Assembly: GCA_013042765.1 (NCBI GenBank)
Contig: JABDPP010000182.1
Coordinates: forward strand, 1-6,763
Origin: Litoreibacter sp.
GTDB taxonomy: Bacteria; Pseudomonadota; Alphaproteobacteria; Rhodobacterales; Rhodobacteraceae
Direction of reading: 5' to 3'
DNA: 6,763 nt
The position numbers and the translations under genes were made by a program. Positions 1 to 5,757 of the stretch are shown piece after piece. The stretch's first letter is position 1. Each line of letters begins with the position of its first letter. The notes under the pieces are model-generated. The model had not been told where the DNA came from. It worked only from the letters and a program-made list of their open reading frames with translations, and did not search any database.

Positions 1-210
1 GCTTGGTCCGTTCGAAATGCACTTGGTCTAGAAACAGGGCGGTTGAACCGCTGCCCCCCAGGCAAAATATTCCTTCGCCACTGCGAAGACATCGTCACCG
101 ACATCTCGGAGATTGCCGACATGAGCATCGACAGTATGATTGTCCCGCTAACGGGCGATGACCCGCGCGGACCTGTAGCAGCGCGCGTAGAAGAGGGGTC
201 CTCAAAATGA
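1..210 (+). CDS. 3' end of an unrecognised gene (partial, start outside the window)
   Basis: An open frame enters from the left edge and runs 69 codons to a TGA at 208-210. That stop overlaps the ATG of the next gene in an ATGA arrangement, which is typical of translationally coupled operon partners and is the main reason to believe the frame. Codon use after about codon 17 is GC-rich at third positions, like the genes that follow. The visible C-terminus is acidic (for example HCEDIVTDISEIAD, then VPLTGDDPRGP) with no membrane segment and no motif I can assign. An enzyme acting in the same pathway as the PLP protein is plausible from coupling, but I do not recognise the family from this tail. 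Confidence 0.7.
   Translation, partial: AWSVRNALGLETGRLNRCPPGKIFLRHCEDIVTDISEIADMSIDSMIVPLTGDDPRGPVAARVEEGSSK
193..198 (+). promoter_or_regulatory. Shine-Dalgarno of the PLP-enzyme gene
   Basis: GAGGGG lies 8 nt before the ATG at 207, inside the last codons of the preceding gene. It supports the ATG at 207 as the start and shows that the gene can recruit ribosomes itself as well as by coupling through the ATGA overlap. Confidence 0.6.
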
Positions 211-1637
211 CCGAGAGCTACAAAGGCCCCGAGATCTCGGATGAGCTTGGAAATTTGCCCATTGAGTCCGCGGCCGAACGGAACCCGATTTCTCGCGGCA
301 CATTCAGAAGCATTCTTTCAACTATTGACGGACGCACAGTCGAGGAGTTGGCAAAACAGTACGAAACGCCGCTGTTTGTGTTCTCCGAAAAACGTGTGCG
401 TTCTCAAGCCCAGACAATGCGCGAAGCATTTCGCTCGCGATATCCGAATACCAATTTCGCGTGGTCCTTTAAGACGAACCGTCTGGATGCCATATGCCGG
501 ATCCTTCAGCAGGAGGGCTGGAGCGCCGAGGTCGTGTCGTCCTTCGAATACGGGAAGGCGCGACATCTAGGCTACTCTGGCGAGCAGATTGTGTTCAACG
601 GTCCCTATAAGCGCCGCGACAGCATCGAGCGGGCCTTGCGCGAAGGCGCCCTGATCCAGATCGACAACTGGGACGAACTGGCAACCATCGAAAGCGTTGC
701 CAGTGAGCTGGGCGGCACATATGACGTGGGCGTGCGGGTCTGGCTCAACAGCACCCATGCACCGCTCTGGTCGAAATTTGGCTTCAACCTTGCCAACGGG
801 GAAGCTTATCACGCGGCACAGCGGATCATCGACAATCCTGCCCTCAGGCTGCACACGCTCCATTGTCATATCGGAACCTATCTTCTTGATCCAGAAGCCT
901 ACCGGTTGACTGTCCAAGCTCTGCTGGGCCTTCGAAAGGAGCTTCACGATGACACCGGCCATCTCGTCAGCTGCCTGAATCTCGGCGGTGGATTTCCGTC
1001 GAACAGTCTCCTGCACGGTATGCCCGGCCCAACCGAGAAGACCATTCCGACCATAGACGCCTATGCCGACGCAATCACTTCAGAGCTCGGTCAGCTTCCG
1101 GAAGCCGAACAACCGCTTCTTCGCCTCGAATCTGGTCGCTACCTCGTGGATGAAGCGGGATTTCTCATCACCTCGATCGTCGCAACAAAGGGCGCGGCCT
1201 ACTTGCACCGGCCCGGATCTCCGCTAGCCGACCTCGCCCTGAAGGAAAAGAACCTGACCGGCCAGCCGGCGAAGCTGAGCTATGTGCTGGACGCTGGCGT
1301 GAACCTTTTGTTCACGGCAGCCTGGTTCGCGATCAACGCCAGTCCCCACCGTTCTGTGCCGGGTCAGCTTTTCCCGACGCGCCTTCTGGGTGATCTTTGC
1401 ATGGAGATCGACGTAATCCGCGAAAACATCAATCTGCCGCATCTAAGCGTTGGTGACTACCTCACGCTGCATCCCGTGGGCGCCTATAATTTCGACCAGT
1501 CTATGCAGTTCATTCACCTGCGCCCGGCAGTGGTTTTGATTGACGAAGCCGGTGAGCCTCATCTTATCCGGCAACGTGAGGATATCGAATACGTTGGAAG
1601 CCGGGAGCGGCTGCCCGATCATCTAGACGGCGGGTGA
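207..1637 (+). CDS. Fold-type III PLP enzyme, diaminopimelate decarboxylase-like (LysA/Y4yA-type)
   Basis: A 476-residue cytosolic PLP enzyme of the alanine racemase/group IV decarboxylase fold. About 45 non-catalytic residues precede the TIM barrel. Visible family motifs in order: SFKTN with the presumed PLP Schiff-base Lys89; SKFGF (189-193); HCHIGT (219-224); LNLGGGFP with the glycine-rich phosphate-binding stretch (257-264); ESGR (308-311); DAGVN (362-366); GDLCMEID with the Cys398 that in LysA comes from the partner subunit (395-402); and GAYNFDQSMQF (425-435), where the Tyr normally contacts PLP. The last motif and the 470-residue length resemble the Y4yA-type subgroup more than biosynthetic LysA (about 420 residues), as I recall that subgroup. 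LysA decarboxylates meso-diaminopimelate to lysine; the substrate here is unknown. The gene overlaps its upstream neighbour and is followed after 1 nt by the channel-peptidase fusion, so it probably serves a dedicated pathway and not general lysine synthesis. Confidence 0.88.
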   Translation: MTESYKGPEISDELGNLPIESAAERNPISRGTFRSILSTIDGRTVEELAKQYETPLFVFSEKRVRSQAQTMREAFRSRYPNTNFAWSFKTNRLDAICRILQQEGWSAEVVSSFEYGKARHLGYSGEQIVFNGPYKRRDSIERALREGALIQIDNWDELATIESVASELGGTYDVGVRVWLNSTHAPLWSKFGFNLANGEAYHAAQRIIDNPALRLHTLHCHIGTYLLDPEAYRLTVQALLGLRKELHDDTGHLVSCLNLGGGFPSNSLLHGMPGPTEKTIPTIDAYADAITSELGQLPEAEQPLLRLESGRYLVDEAGFLITSIVATKGAAYLHRPGSPLADLALKEKNLTGQPAKLSYVLDAGVNLLFTAAWFAINASPHRSVPGQLFPTRLLGDLCMEIDVIRENINLPHLSVGDYLTLHPVGAYNFDQSMQFIHLRPAVVLIDEAGEPHLIRQREDIEYVGSRERLPDHLDGG

Positions 1638-1655
1638 GATGAACGCGGGTGAGAT
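1630..1655 (+). repeat. Short tandem duplication across the stop/start junction
   Basis: The 11-mer GCGGGTGAGAT occurs at 1630-1640 and again at 1645-1655, a 15-nt period. The first copy holds the stop codon of the PLP enzyme and the first two bases of the next ATG. The second lies inside codons 3-6 of the channel-peptidase gene. A 15-nt slip would add five codons without changing frame. Confidence 0.7.
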
Positions 1656-3828
1656 CCTCCGCGACAAGCGCCTTGTCGATGCTTGGGCCTTCTTGGTGGA
1701 GGCTTATCTCAACCCGGCCGCTGCAATTTGCCTAGCACATTCACCTTGGGTTGGGCTTGGACTATGGCTGGTTTTGTTTCAACAGCCTTTATTGGCTATG
1801 GTCGGGGTTATGGCGCTGAGCGTCATTGAGCTTTTTTCTATCTGGCGACAGCGCAGGACCGCGGGCTCTGGGTTCAGTCTACCCGAACGGGCAAATGCTC
1901 TTCTGAGTGCGTTGGCCGGGAGCTGGATTTTCCTGCCTGCGAACCAACCGCCGGCTGTAACTGCAATTATGATCGCCGGGACCGTGATGAGTGGACTGTT
2001 GTTCACATTTCTCGCGAAAGATCTTGTGGCGAAGAGCCGACTGCCCGCGCTCGTCTGGCCATATTGCGTGATAGCCTTCACGCTTTTCACGATTTTCCCG
2101 GACGCACCGGTGCGTTCCCTCGAATACTTCCAGTGGCCTTCTTTCCAGACGGGCGGTCCGCTCGCTCTTGGCGAGACGTTTCTGCGCTCGCTCGGTGTCT
2201 TCTTGTTTTCACCCTGGCCCCTGTCCGGCATCGTGATTTTCACGGTTCTGATGGCGTGGTCCCCGGCTCTTGTGTTGGCCGGCATGGCGGGATGGTTATC
2301 GGGCGCAGCGGTTTCGTGGCTCTTGGTAATGGCAAGCGCGCCGGTTCTCTGGGCCGCAACGTCCTACAATTTTTTTCTATCTGGCGCAGCTCTCGGAGCG
2401 GTTTTTTTCGTTCCCGATCTCAGGGGGCTGTTCTTTGCCGTCATCGGGGGGGCGCTGGCCGCACTCATCGCGGCTCTGATGCAAGTTCTTTTCCAGTACT
2501 CGGCGGTGTCTTTTCTACCGATCCCGTTCGCGATCACGCTTTACTTCGGGTTGGTTGTGCTGTCGGCCGCGCCGTTTGGTCGCCCCGAAGATCGGATTGT
2601 GGAGTGGGCGGCCAAGCCAGAGCACAGTCGCATCGCGCGCGACTGGCTTGAGGCGCGTTGGGGCGCAGCGGGGACACCTTTGTTGGGGGTGCCGCTGCAG
2701 GGCCCGGTAGAGATAACGCAGGGCTTCGACGACGCGCTTTCACATCGCGGTGCTTGGCGCCACGCGCTGGATTTTCAACGCCCCGTGCCAAAGGGCGGTG
2801 ACGAGGCTTTGCGCCCATCGGCTTGGGGCGAACCAGTCTTTTCACCGGTGCTCGGTAAGGTGGTGAGGGTGAGCAACGACGTGCCCGACAACCCGTTGGG
2901 AACAGCCAATTTTGCTGACAACTGGGGCAACCACGTGATCGTTGAAGCCGACAAGGGCTGCCATGTGCTTGTCGGACACATGATGCAGAACTCCGTCTCC
3001 GTCGCGCCCGGCCAGAAAGTGGGATATGCGACGCAGTTGGGCCTTGTCGGAAACTCGGGCCGCTCGACCTTGCCGCATCTGCATTTGCACGCTCAGAAAG
3101 GCGAGGCGGCCGGTGCGCCAACGCGGGATTTCCGGCTGGCCAACTATTTTTCTTGGGCGGACGACACCCTTTTCACAACCCAATGGTGTGCCTCGGGTCA
3201 CGTCGGGCGCGGCGATGTGGTCGTGGCGGCCGTGGCAAACCCGGACCTCCGCCCAATTCTGGCCGGCATCTTGCCGGGACGGGGCATCTGGACAGTTTCG
3301 GGGCAGGGGAACGAAGCCGCGCGTTTGGGAAGCGGCGGCCCCATCGTGCTGGAGACCGCGCTAACGGAGAACGGAAACTATGCGATCCGCCAAGACCGCG
3401 ACGCCTGGATGGTCTTGGCGCTGGATTTTGACGGTCTGCGGCTCAACGCACTCCGGGCGCCGGCGGGTAGTCTCGTGGCGTTGTTGGCGATGTGTCAGAG
3501 CACTGTTCCCTTTGCCGCCTTCGCCGGGCTGACCTGGGAAGACTGGCTGCCGCGCACATATCAGGGCAGGGCTCTAGACTATCTGAAAGACTTCGATCCC
3601 CGGCGCAATGCACAACTCTTTTCTGTTGCTCTGAGATGTGACGCGATCACCTATAACGGAATTCCGGCCTTTGCGATCACAGCGACCCCGCAAACGGATC
3701 TCCCCGGCCTACCTCAATCGTGTCGCGTGACGCTGGCACCGCAACGCGGGGCAGTGGAACTTGTTGCGCGCTATGAGGAAGGCACGAGGACCTACACACA
3801 GATCTCGTTTGAGCCGCGAGAGCGATAA
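1639..3828 (+). CDS. Urea-transporter-like channel fused to an M23 zinc metallopeptidase
   Basis: A 729-residue fusion. Residues about 20-312 are a very hydrophobic channel domain with roughly ten membrane segments, matching the two-repeat plan of urea transporters (UT/SLC14, PF03253). Landmarks of repeat 1: HSPWVGLGLW (34-43), NALLSALAGSW (86-96), RLPALVWPY (134-142). Landmarks of repeat 2: FLRSLGVFLFSPWPLSG (181-197), YNFFLSGAALG (243-253), SFLPIPF (291-297). Residues about 355-490 are an M23 (LytM/NlpD-type) peptidase: SHRG with His369 and ALDF with Asp378 as likely zinc ligands, GHM (His447), and PHLHLH with His480 and His482. M23 enzymes cut peptidoglycan peptide bridges. Residues about 515-729 are a soluble domain I cannot assign. 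There is no cleavable signal peptide; the first membrane segment would act as anchor. The ATG starts 1 nt after the PLP-enzyme stop, so translation is probably coupled. No urease gene is in view. Transport of urea itself is not shown, and the usual filter residues look changed. Confidence 0.88.
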   Translation: MNAGEILRDKRLVDAWAFLVEAYLNPAAAICLAHSPWVGLGLWLVLFQQPLLAMVGVMALSVIELFSIWRQRRTAGSGFSLPERANALLSALAGSWIFLPANQPPAVTAIMIAGTVMSGLLFTFLAKDLVAKSRLPALVWPYCVIAFTLFTIFPDAPVRSLEYFQWPSFQTGGPLALGETFLRSLGVFLFSPWPLSGIVIFTVLMAWSPALVLAGMAGWLSGAAVSWLLVMASAPVLWAATSYNFFLSGAALGAVFFVPDLRGLFFAVIGGALAALIAALMQVLFQYSAVSFLPIPFAITLYFGLVVLSAAPFGRPEDRIVEWAAKPEHSRIARDWLEARWGAAGTPLLGVPLQGPVEITQGFDDALSHRGAWRHALDFQRPVPKGGDEALRPSAWGEPVFSPVLGKVVRVSNDVPDNPLGTANFADNWGNHVIVEADKGCHVLVGHMMQNSVSVAPGQKVGYATQLGLVGNSGRSTLPHLHLHAQKGEAAGAPTRDFRLANYFSWADDTLFTTQWCASGHVGRGDVVVAAVANPDLRPILAGILPGRGIWTVSGQGNEAARLGSGGPIVLETALTENGNYAIRQDRDAWMVLALDFDGLRLNALRAPAGSLVALLAMCQSTVPFAAFAGLTWEDWLPRTYQGRALDYLKDFDPRRNAQLFSVALRCDAITYNGIPAFAITATPQTDLPGLPQSCRVTLAPQRGAVELVARYEEGTRTYTQISFEPRER

Positions 3829-4035
3829 TGCTGCATGACGTTTTATCCGGGCAGGATCCGGGGAACCCTCTGCGGCCAATATTGTATCCTGGCCAAAAAG
3901 CGGCACGGATTTGCGACAGGTCAAAGCGCGGAGCATTGTTTCGACGCAGTTTGCGGTGGAGAAACCCTGGCGGGGTGAATCCCCGATCTTGAGCTGGATT
4001 TTGATGAGCCCGGAGACGGCAGTATTGGAGACACA
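3829..4035 (+). other. 207-nt gap between fusion gene and secreted protein gene
   Basis: No confident gene. An ATG at 3828-3830 overlaps the preceding TAA (TAATG) and opens a 54-codon, arginine-rich frame to 3992. A second frame, in phase with both flanking genes, opens at 3835 and runs 47 codons to a TGA at 3976-3978, and its protein would contain four cysteines. I recognise neither, and neither has a clear ribosome site. A GC-rich hairpin CGGGG-TGAAT-CCCCG sits at 3971-3985, and GGCCA/TGGCC pair at 3874-3878 and 3890-3894. Neither is followed by a T run, so I do not call a terminator, and the next gene may share the upstream transcript. Confidence 0.4.
4027..4030 (+). promoter_or_regulatory. 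Shine-Dalgarno for the GTG start at 4036
   Basis: GGAG ends 5 nt before a GTG codon at 4036. No in-frame ATG precedes a plausible signal peptide, so this motif decides the start. Confidence 0.6.
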
Positions 4036-4638
4036 GTGAACTTACGCTTTTTACTCGCGATCGCGCTTTTCGCGGTGATGCCCGTTCTCGCCTCGGCGGA
4101 CCCTGTGGTAAAATGCCTGCAGCGGGAACTCCGCGCGTCGGGCCACAATCCTCGCGGCGTCGACGGGATCATTGGTCCAAACACTTTTTCTGCGGCCGCA
4201 TCCTGGGCCCGCAAGCTCGAGGTTGATCTGCCGGAGCTCGGTCCCGAAACGGCTCCGCGCTGGTGCGGAGCTATTCTGGCCTCACGTGGGAGCGTTCCGG
4301 AGCCAGAACCCGGCACCGAGCGCTATTGCATCTGGTTCGACGACGTTCGTACGGGTGTCTGGCTCGATTCTTCCGGCGTTCCCGTGCTGAGCTTTCGCTA
4401 TAGCCTGAGCAATGACAGAGCGGGCTGCTACGCTTGGCTCAACCTCGTTGCGGACTGGCAGATTACCGAACCCGGCCTCCAGATCGTCCGGGTTGATCGC
4501 AAGGACAACCTGTGGTCGTCCGGCAACGAGGAGAACGGGATCTTCGTCGATAAAGAGCTCGGATCCGCCAGATATGTACAGAACGGCTTCACGACCGTCG
4601 GTGTTCTAACCGATCTCACTGGTTCATCTTCGAACTAG
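4036..4638 (+). CDS. Secreted protein with peptidoglycan-binding-like N-terminal domain
   Basis: A 200-residue exported protein starting at GTG. Residues 1-21 are a classic signal peptide: Arg4, a hydrophobic core, then ASA before Asp22. Residues about 24-82 resemble the PG_binding_1 (PF01471) three-helix repeat: VVKCLQRELRASG, then VDGIIGPNTFSAAASWA, the usual L-Q-x-x-L and D-G-x-x-G-x-x-T pattern. Such domains bind cell-wall peptidoglycan. Four cysteines (27, 77, 98, 131) remain in the mature protein, consistent with two periplasmic disulfides. The first pair falls at the two ends of the binding-like domain. Residues about 95-200 are rich in aromatic residues, probably beta-structured, and unassigned; no catalytic motif is visible. 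It lies 207 nt after the channel-peptidase fusion on the same strand, so a wall-associated role fits, but operon membership is not shown. Confidence 0.78.
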   Translation: MNLRFLLAIALFAVMPVLASADPVVKCLQRELRASGHNPRGVDGIIGPNTFSAAASWARKLEVDLPELGPETAPRWCGAILASRGSVPEPEPGTERYCIWFDDVRTGVWLDSSGVPVLSFRYSLSNDRAGCYAWLNLVADWQITEPGLQIVRVDRKDNLWSSGNEENGIFVDKELGSARYVQNGFTTVGVLTDLTGSSSN

Positions 4639-4713
4639 AGATCGCGCGCGGTTAGGTCCTTGTTAGGTAAATCTAATTCGTGAAGCTGGCAGAGGCCTGC
4701 CTAGCCTCTCCGG

Positions 4714-4888
4714 ATGCCTGATCTGACCTCTTTCCACCATCCAAAAATACAGTCGCGAGATCATCCGGCTGTCGGTGATTTTGTACGGTTAATTTCCGCT
4801 AGCACTCAGAATTACAGAAGACTTTTTGCATGACTAGAGCATCGAAATCGGCGATGAGACGGCCCAGTTCAGCGTTAACCTGAATCGT
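4714..4888 (+). pseudogene. Decayed N-terminal fragment of an IS6-family-like transposase
   Basis: Read from ATG 4714 the sequence gives MPDLTSFHHPK, then needs one base skipped in the A-run near 4747. In the shifted frame it continues YSREIIRLSVILYG, a TAA stop (4790), FPLALRITEDFLHD, a TAG stop (4835), SIEIGDETAQFSVNLNR. This follows, residue for residue over much of its length, the N-terminal pattern I know from IS6-family transposases: an EII-x-L-x-V-x-LY helix, R-F-P-L-S-L-R, VEDLL-x-ERGI, then HETVR-x-WWNR. The match stops near 4888. The DDE catalytic region is absent and no terminal inverted repeats are visible. It is a non-functional relic of an old insertion. The family call rests on memory of the motif and not on a search. 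Confidence 0.7.
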
Positions 4889-4940
4889 CACCTTTGGCTT
4901 AAATCGATCAGCTGACCGATTCACTCAGGCTCTGAGGATG

Positions 4941-4974
4941 TGATCGGCCGCTTTGTGGGCAGAGCCGCCGATCA
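4941..4974. repeat. Stem-loop 24-57 nt from the 3' end of the cytochrome gene
   Basis: TGATCGGC (4941-4948) pairs with GCCGATCA (4967-4974). After one C/C mismatch three more pairs form (4950-4952 with 4963-4965), leaving a 10-nt loop. It follows the stop of the minus-strand cytochrome gene but has no T run on either side. It may stabilise a 3' end or mark an old mobile-element boundary. Confidence 0.5.
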
Positions 4975-4997
4975 GAACTCAAATCGCCAGTTAGCGG

Positions 4998-5396
4998 CTA
5001 TTTCTGGATTGACTCGATGTAGTAGACTAGGGACAGGATGCGTCCTCTTGCCACCATGTCCGCTGTCTCTCCTCGCTGGCTGGTCGCCGAGGATTTGAAG
5101 CGCTCACCCCAGATCGGCATCGTGCTGCCATGCGCCCTGACCCCATCACGGCCATCAATCGTGGTCAGCACCGTCTCGAAAGGGAAAACACCGCCATTCG
5201 CTTTGGCGAGGTTCACCAAGTTGGGCGTTTCGGTGTTAAGCAGTTCTGCAAACGGCCCCATGCCCATGCCGCTTTCGCCGTGACATCCTGCACAGGCAAC
5301 CACGTATTCTTTTTCGCCCGCGCTATCGGCTAACGCCGGTCCGGCGCCAACGATCAATGCAGCAATGGCAATCTTTGCCGAGGATAGATAACTCAC
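4998..5396 (-). CDS. Small periplasmic c-type cytochrome (class I)
   Basis: A 132-residue electron carrier exported to the periplasm. Read from GTG at 5396-5394, residues 1-23 form a signal peptide (Lys8, hydrophobic core IAIAALIV, cleavage after ALA). Heme attaches covalently at CAGCH (Cys35, Cys38), with His39 as the proximal iron ligand. Met93 in TMPIWG is the likely distal ligand, as in many alphaproteobacterial cytochromes with an MP-x-WG motif. The C-terminal helix LVYYIESIQ completes the fold. I chose GTG over upstream ATGs because GGAGGG lies 6 nt before it and the signal peptide then starts correctly. An in-frame ATG at 5426-5424 lacks a ribosome site, and the frame's far ATG at 5654 would give an uncharacteristic 86-residue extension running across the FNR-type box. 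Partner oxidase or reductase is not in the window. Confidence 0.88.
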   Translation of the reverse strand: MSYLSSAKIAIAALIVGAGPALADSAGEKEYVVACAGCHGESGMGMGPFAELLNTETPNLVNLAKANGGVFPFETVLTTIDGRDGVRAHGSTMPIWGERFKSSATSQRGETADMVARGRILSLVYYIESIQK

Positions 5397-5402
5397 AGCC
5401 AG

Positions 5403-5408
5403 CCCTCC
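5403..5408 (-). promoter_or_regulatory. Strong Shine-Dalgarno fixing the cytochrome GTG start
   Basis: On the minus strand GGAGGG ends 6 nt before GTG (5396-5394). It is the best ribosome site in the region and the main argument for the 132-residue form. Confidence 0.7.
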
Positions 5409-5454
5409 AATCCAGTCTACGTACATTGACTGCCGTAGTTCGGGGATGCCCGCT

Positions 5455-5468
5455 TTGATTTCTGTCAA
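5455..5468 (-). promoter_or_regulatory. FNR/FnrL-type binding site upstream of the cytochrome gene
   Basis: The minus strand reads TTGAC-AGAA-ATCAA, a full match to TTGAY-N4-RTCAA, the inverted repeat bound by FNR-family regulators (FnrL in Rhodobacterales). Its centre is about 65 nt upstream of the GTG start. With the usual class II spacing of -41.5, transcription would start near 5420, just ahead of the ribosome site. No good -10 hexamer is visible, as is common for activator-dependent promoters. The site predicts induction when oxygen is low. TTGACA is also a -35 consensus, but no matching -10 lies 16-18 nt away. Confidence 0.65.
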
Positions 5469-5757
5469 TCTGGTTCCCGCCGGGCCAACAAAAAACGCTC
5501 GAGAATCGCGTTCCTTTCGTAGCGGCAACTGGCTGATCATGAATCGCTGGGAAACGTCCGTTGTGGGTTCTTCTGAGACATCCGAGGCTTTCTCTAGGAT
5601 GACTGCTCTATCCCTGGAAGCGGACACTCGACTGAAACCGCTCAATGGCTGCATGGCGGGACAAATCTGCCGTCGCTCGCGTCACTCCCAGACGACGGAG
5701 ATGCGGGACCGAGCGGTTATTGATTTCTTCCACCTGCGCTACTGAAAGTTGGTGTAC

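Larger units (their letters stand above)
4639..4997. other. Non-coding stretch between convergent genes, with transposase remnant and stem-loops
   Basis: No intact gene on either strand. From left to right it holds a pair of GTTAGGT heptamers 11 nt apart (4651-4657, 4662-4668) and a 6-bp inverted repeat AGAGGC/GCCTCT (4691-4696, 4704-4709). Next come the decayed transposase fragment (4714-4888), a small hairpin CTCAG-GCT-CTGAG (4924-4936) and a larger stem-loop (4941-4974). No T-rich tract follows any stem on either strand, so no intrinsic terminator can be called for the two genes that converge here. Confidence 0.6.
5397..5757. other. 361-nt gap between acyltransferase and cytochrome genes
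   Basis: The minus strand stays open here in the cytochrome frame up to an ATG at 5654, and the plus strand has short frames, but none shows a domain or a ribosome site and I treat all as chance. The part near the cytochrome carries its ribosome site and the FNR-type box. Farther away a 6-bp inverted repeat CCGTCG/CGACGG (5670-5675, 5693-5698) lies 60-88 nt past the acyltransferase stop, without a T run. Nothing else recognisable. Confidence 0.5.

Noticed and set aside
2064..3364. Long alternative frames on both strands inside the fusion gene
   Set aside because: Arg/Ser/Pro-rich translations typical of out-of-frame reading of a GC-rich gene, and fully covered by the domain-supported frame.
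3911..3924. TTGCG-ACAG-GTCAA as a second FNR-type box before the secreted-protein gene
   Set aside because: Only one half-site is intact, and it lies over 110 nt from the start with no promoter around it.
3971..3985. CGGGG/CCCCG hairpin as a terminator of the left operon
   Set aside because: Five-base-pair stem with no T run after it.
4809..4922. Short minus-strand frame of about 37 codons opposite the transposase scar (VNRSADRFKPKVTIQ...)
   Set aside because: Looks protein-like but is antisense to the clear transposase remnant, has no ribosome site and matches no family.
5427..5654. N-terminal extension of the cytochrome frame as coding sequence
   Set aside because: It would place the signal peptide internally, has no domain, and covers an FNR-type box; a GTG with a strong ribosome site lies downstream.
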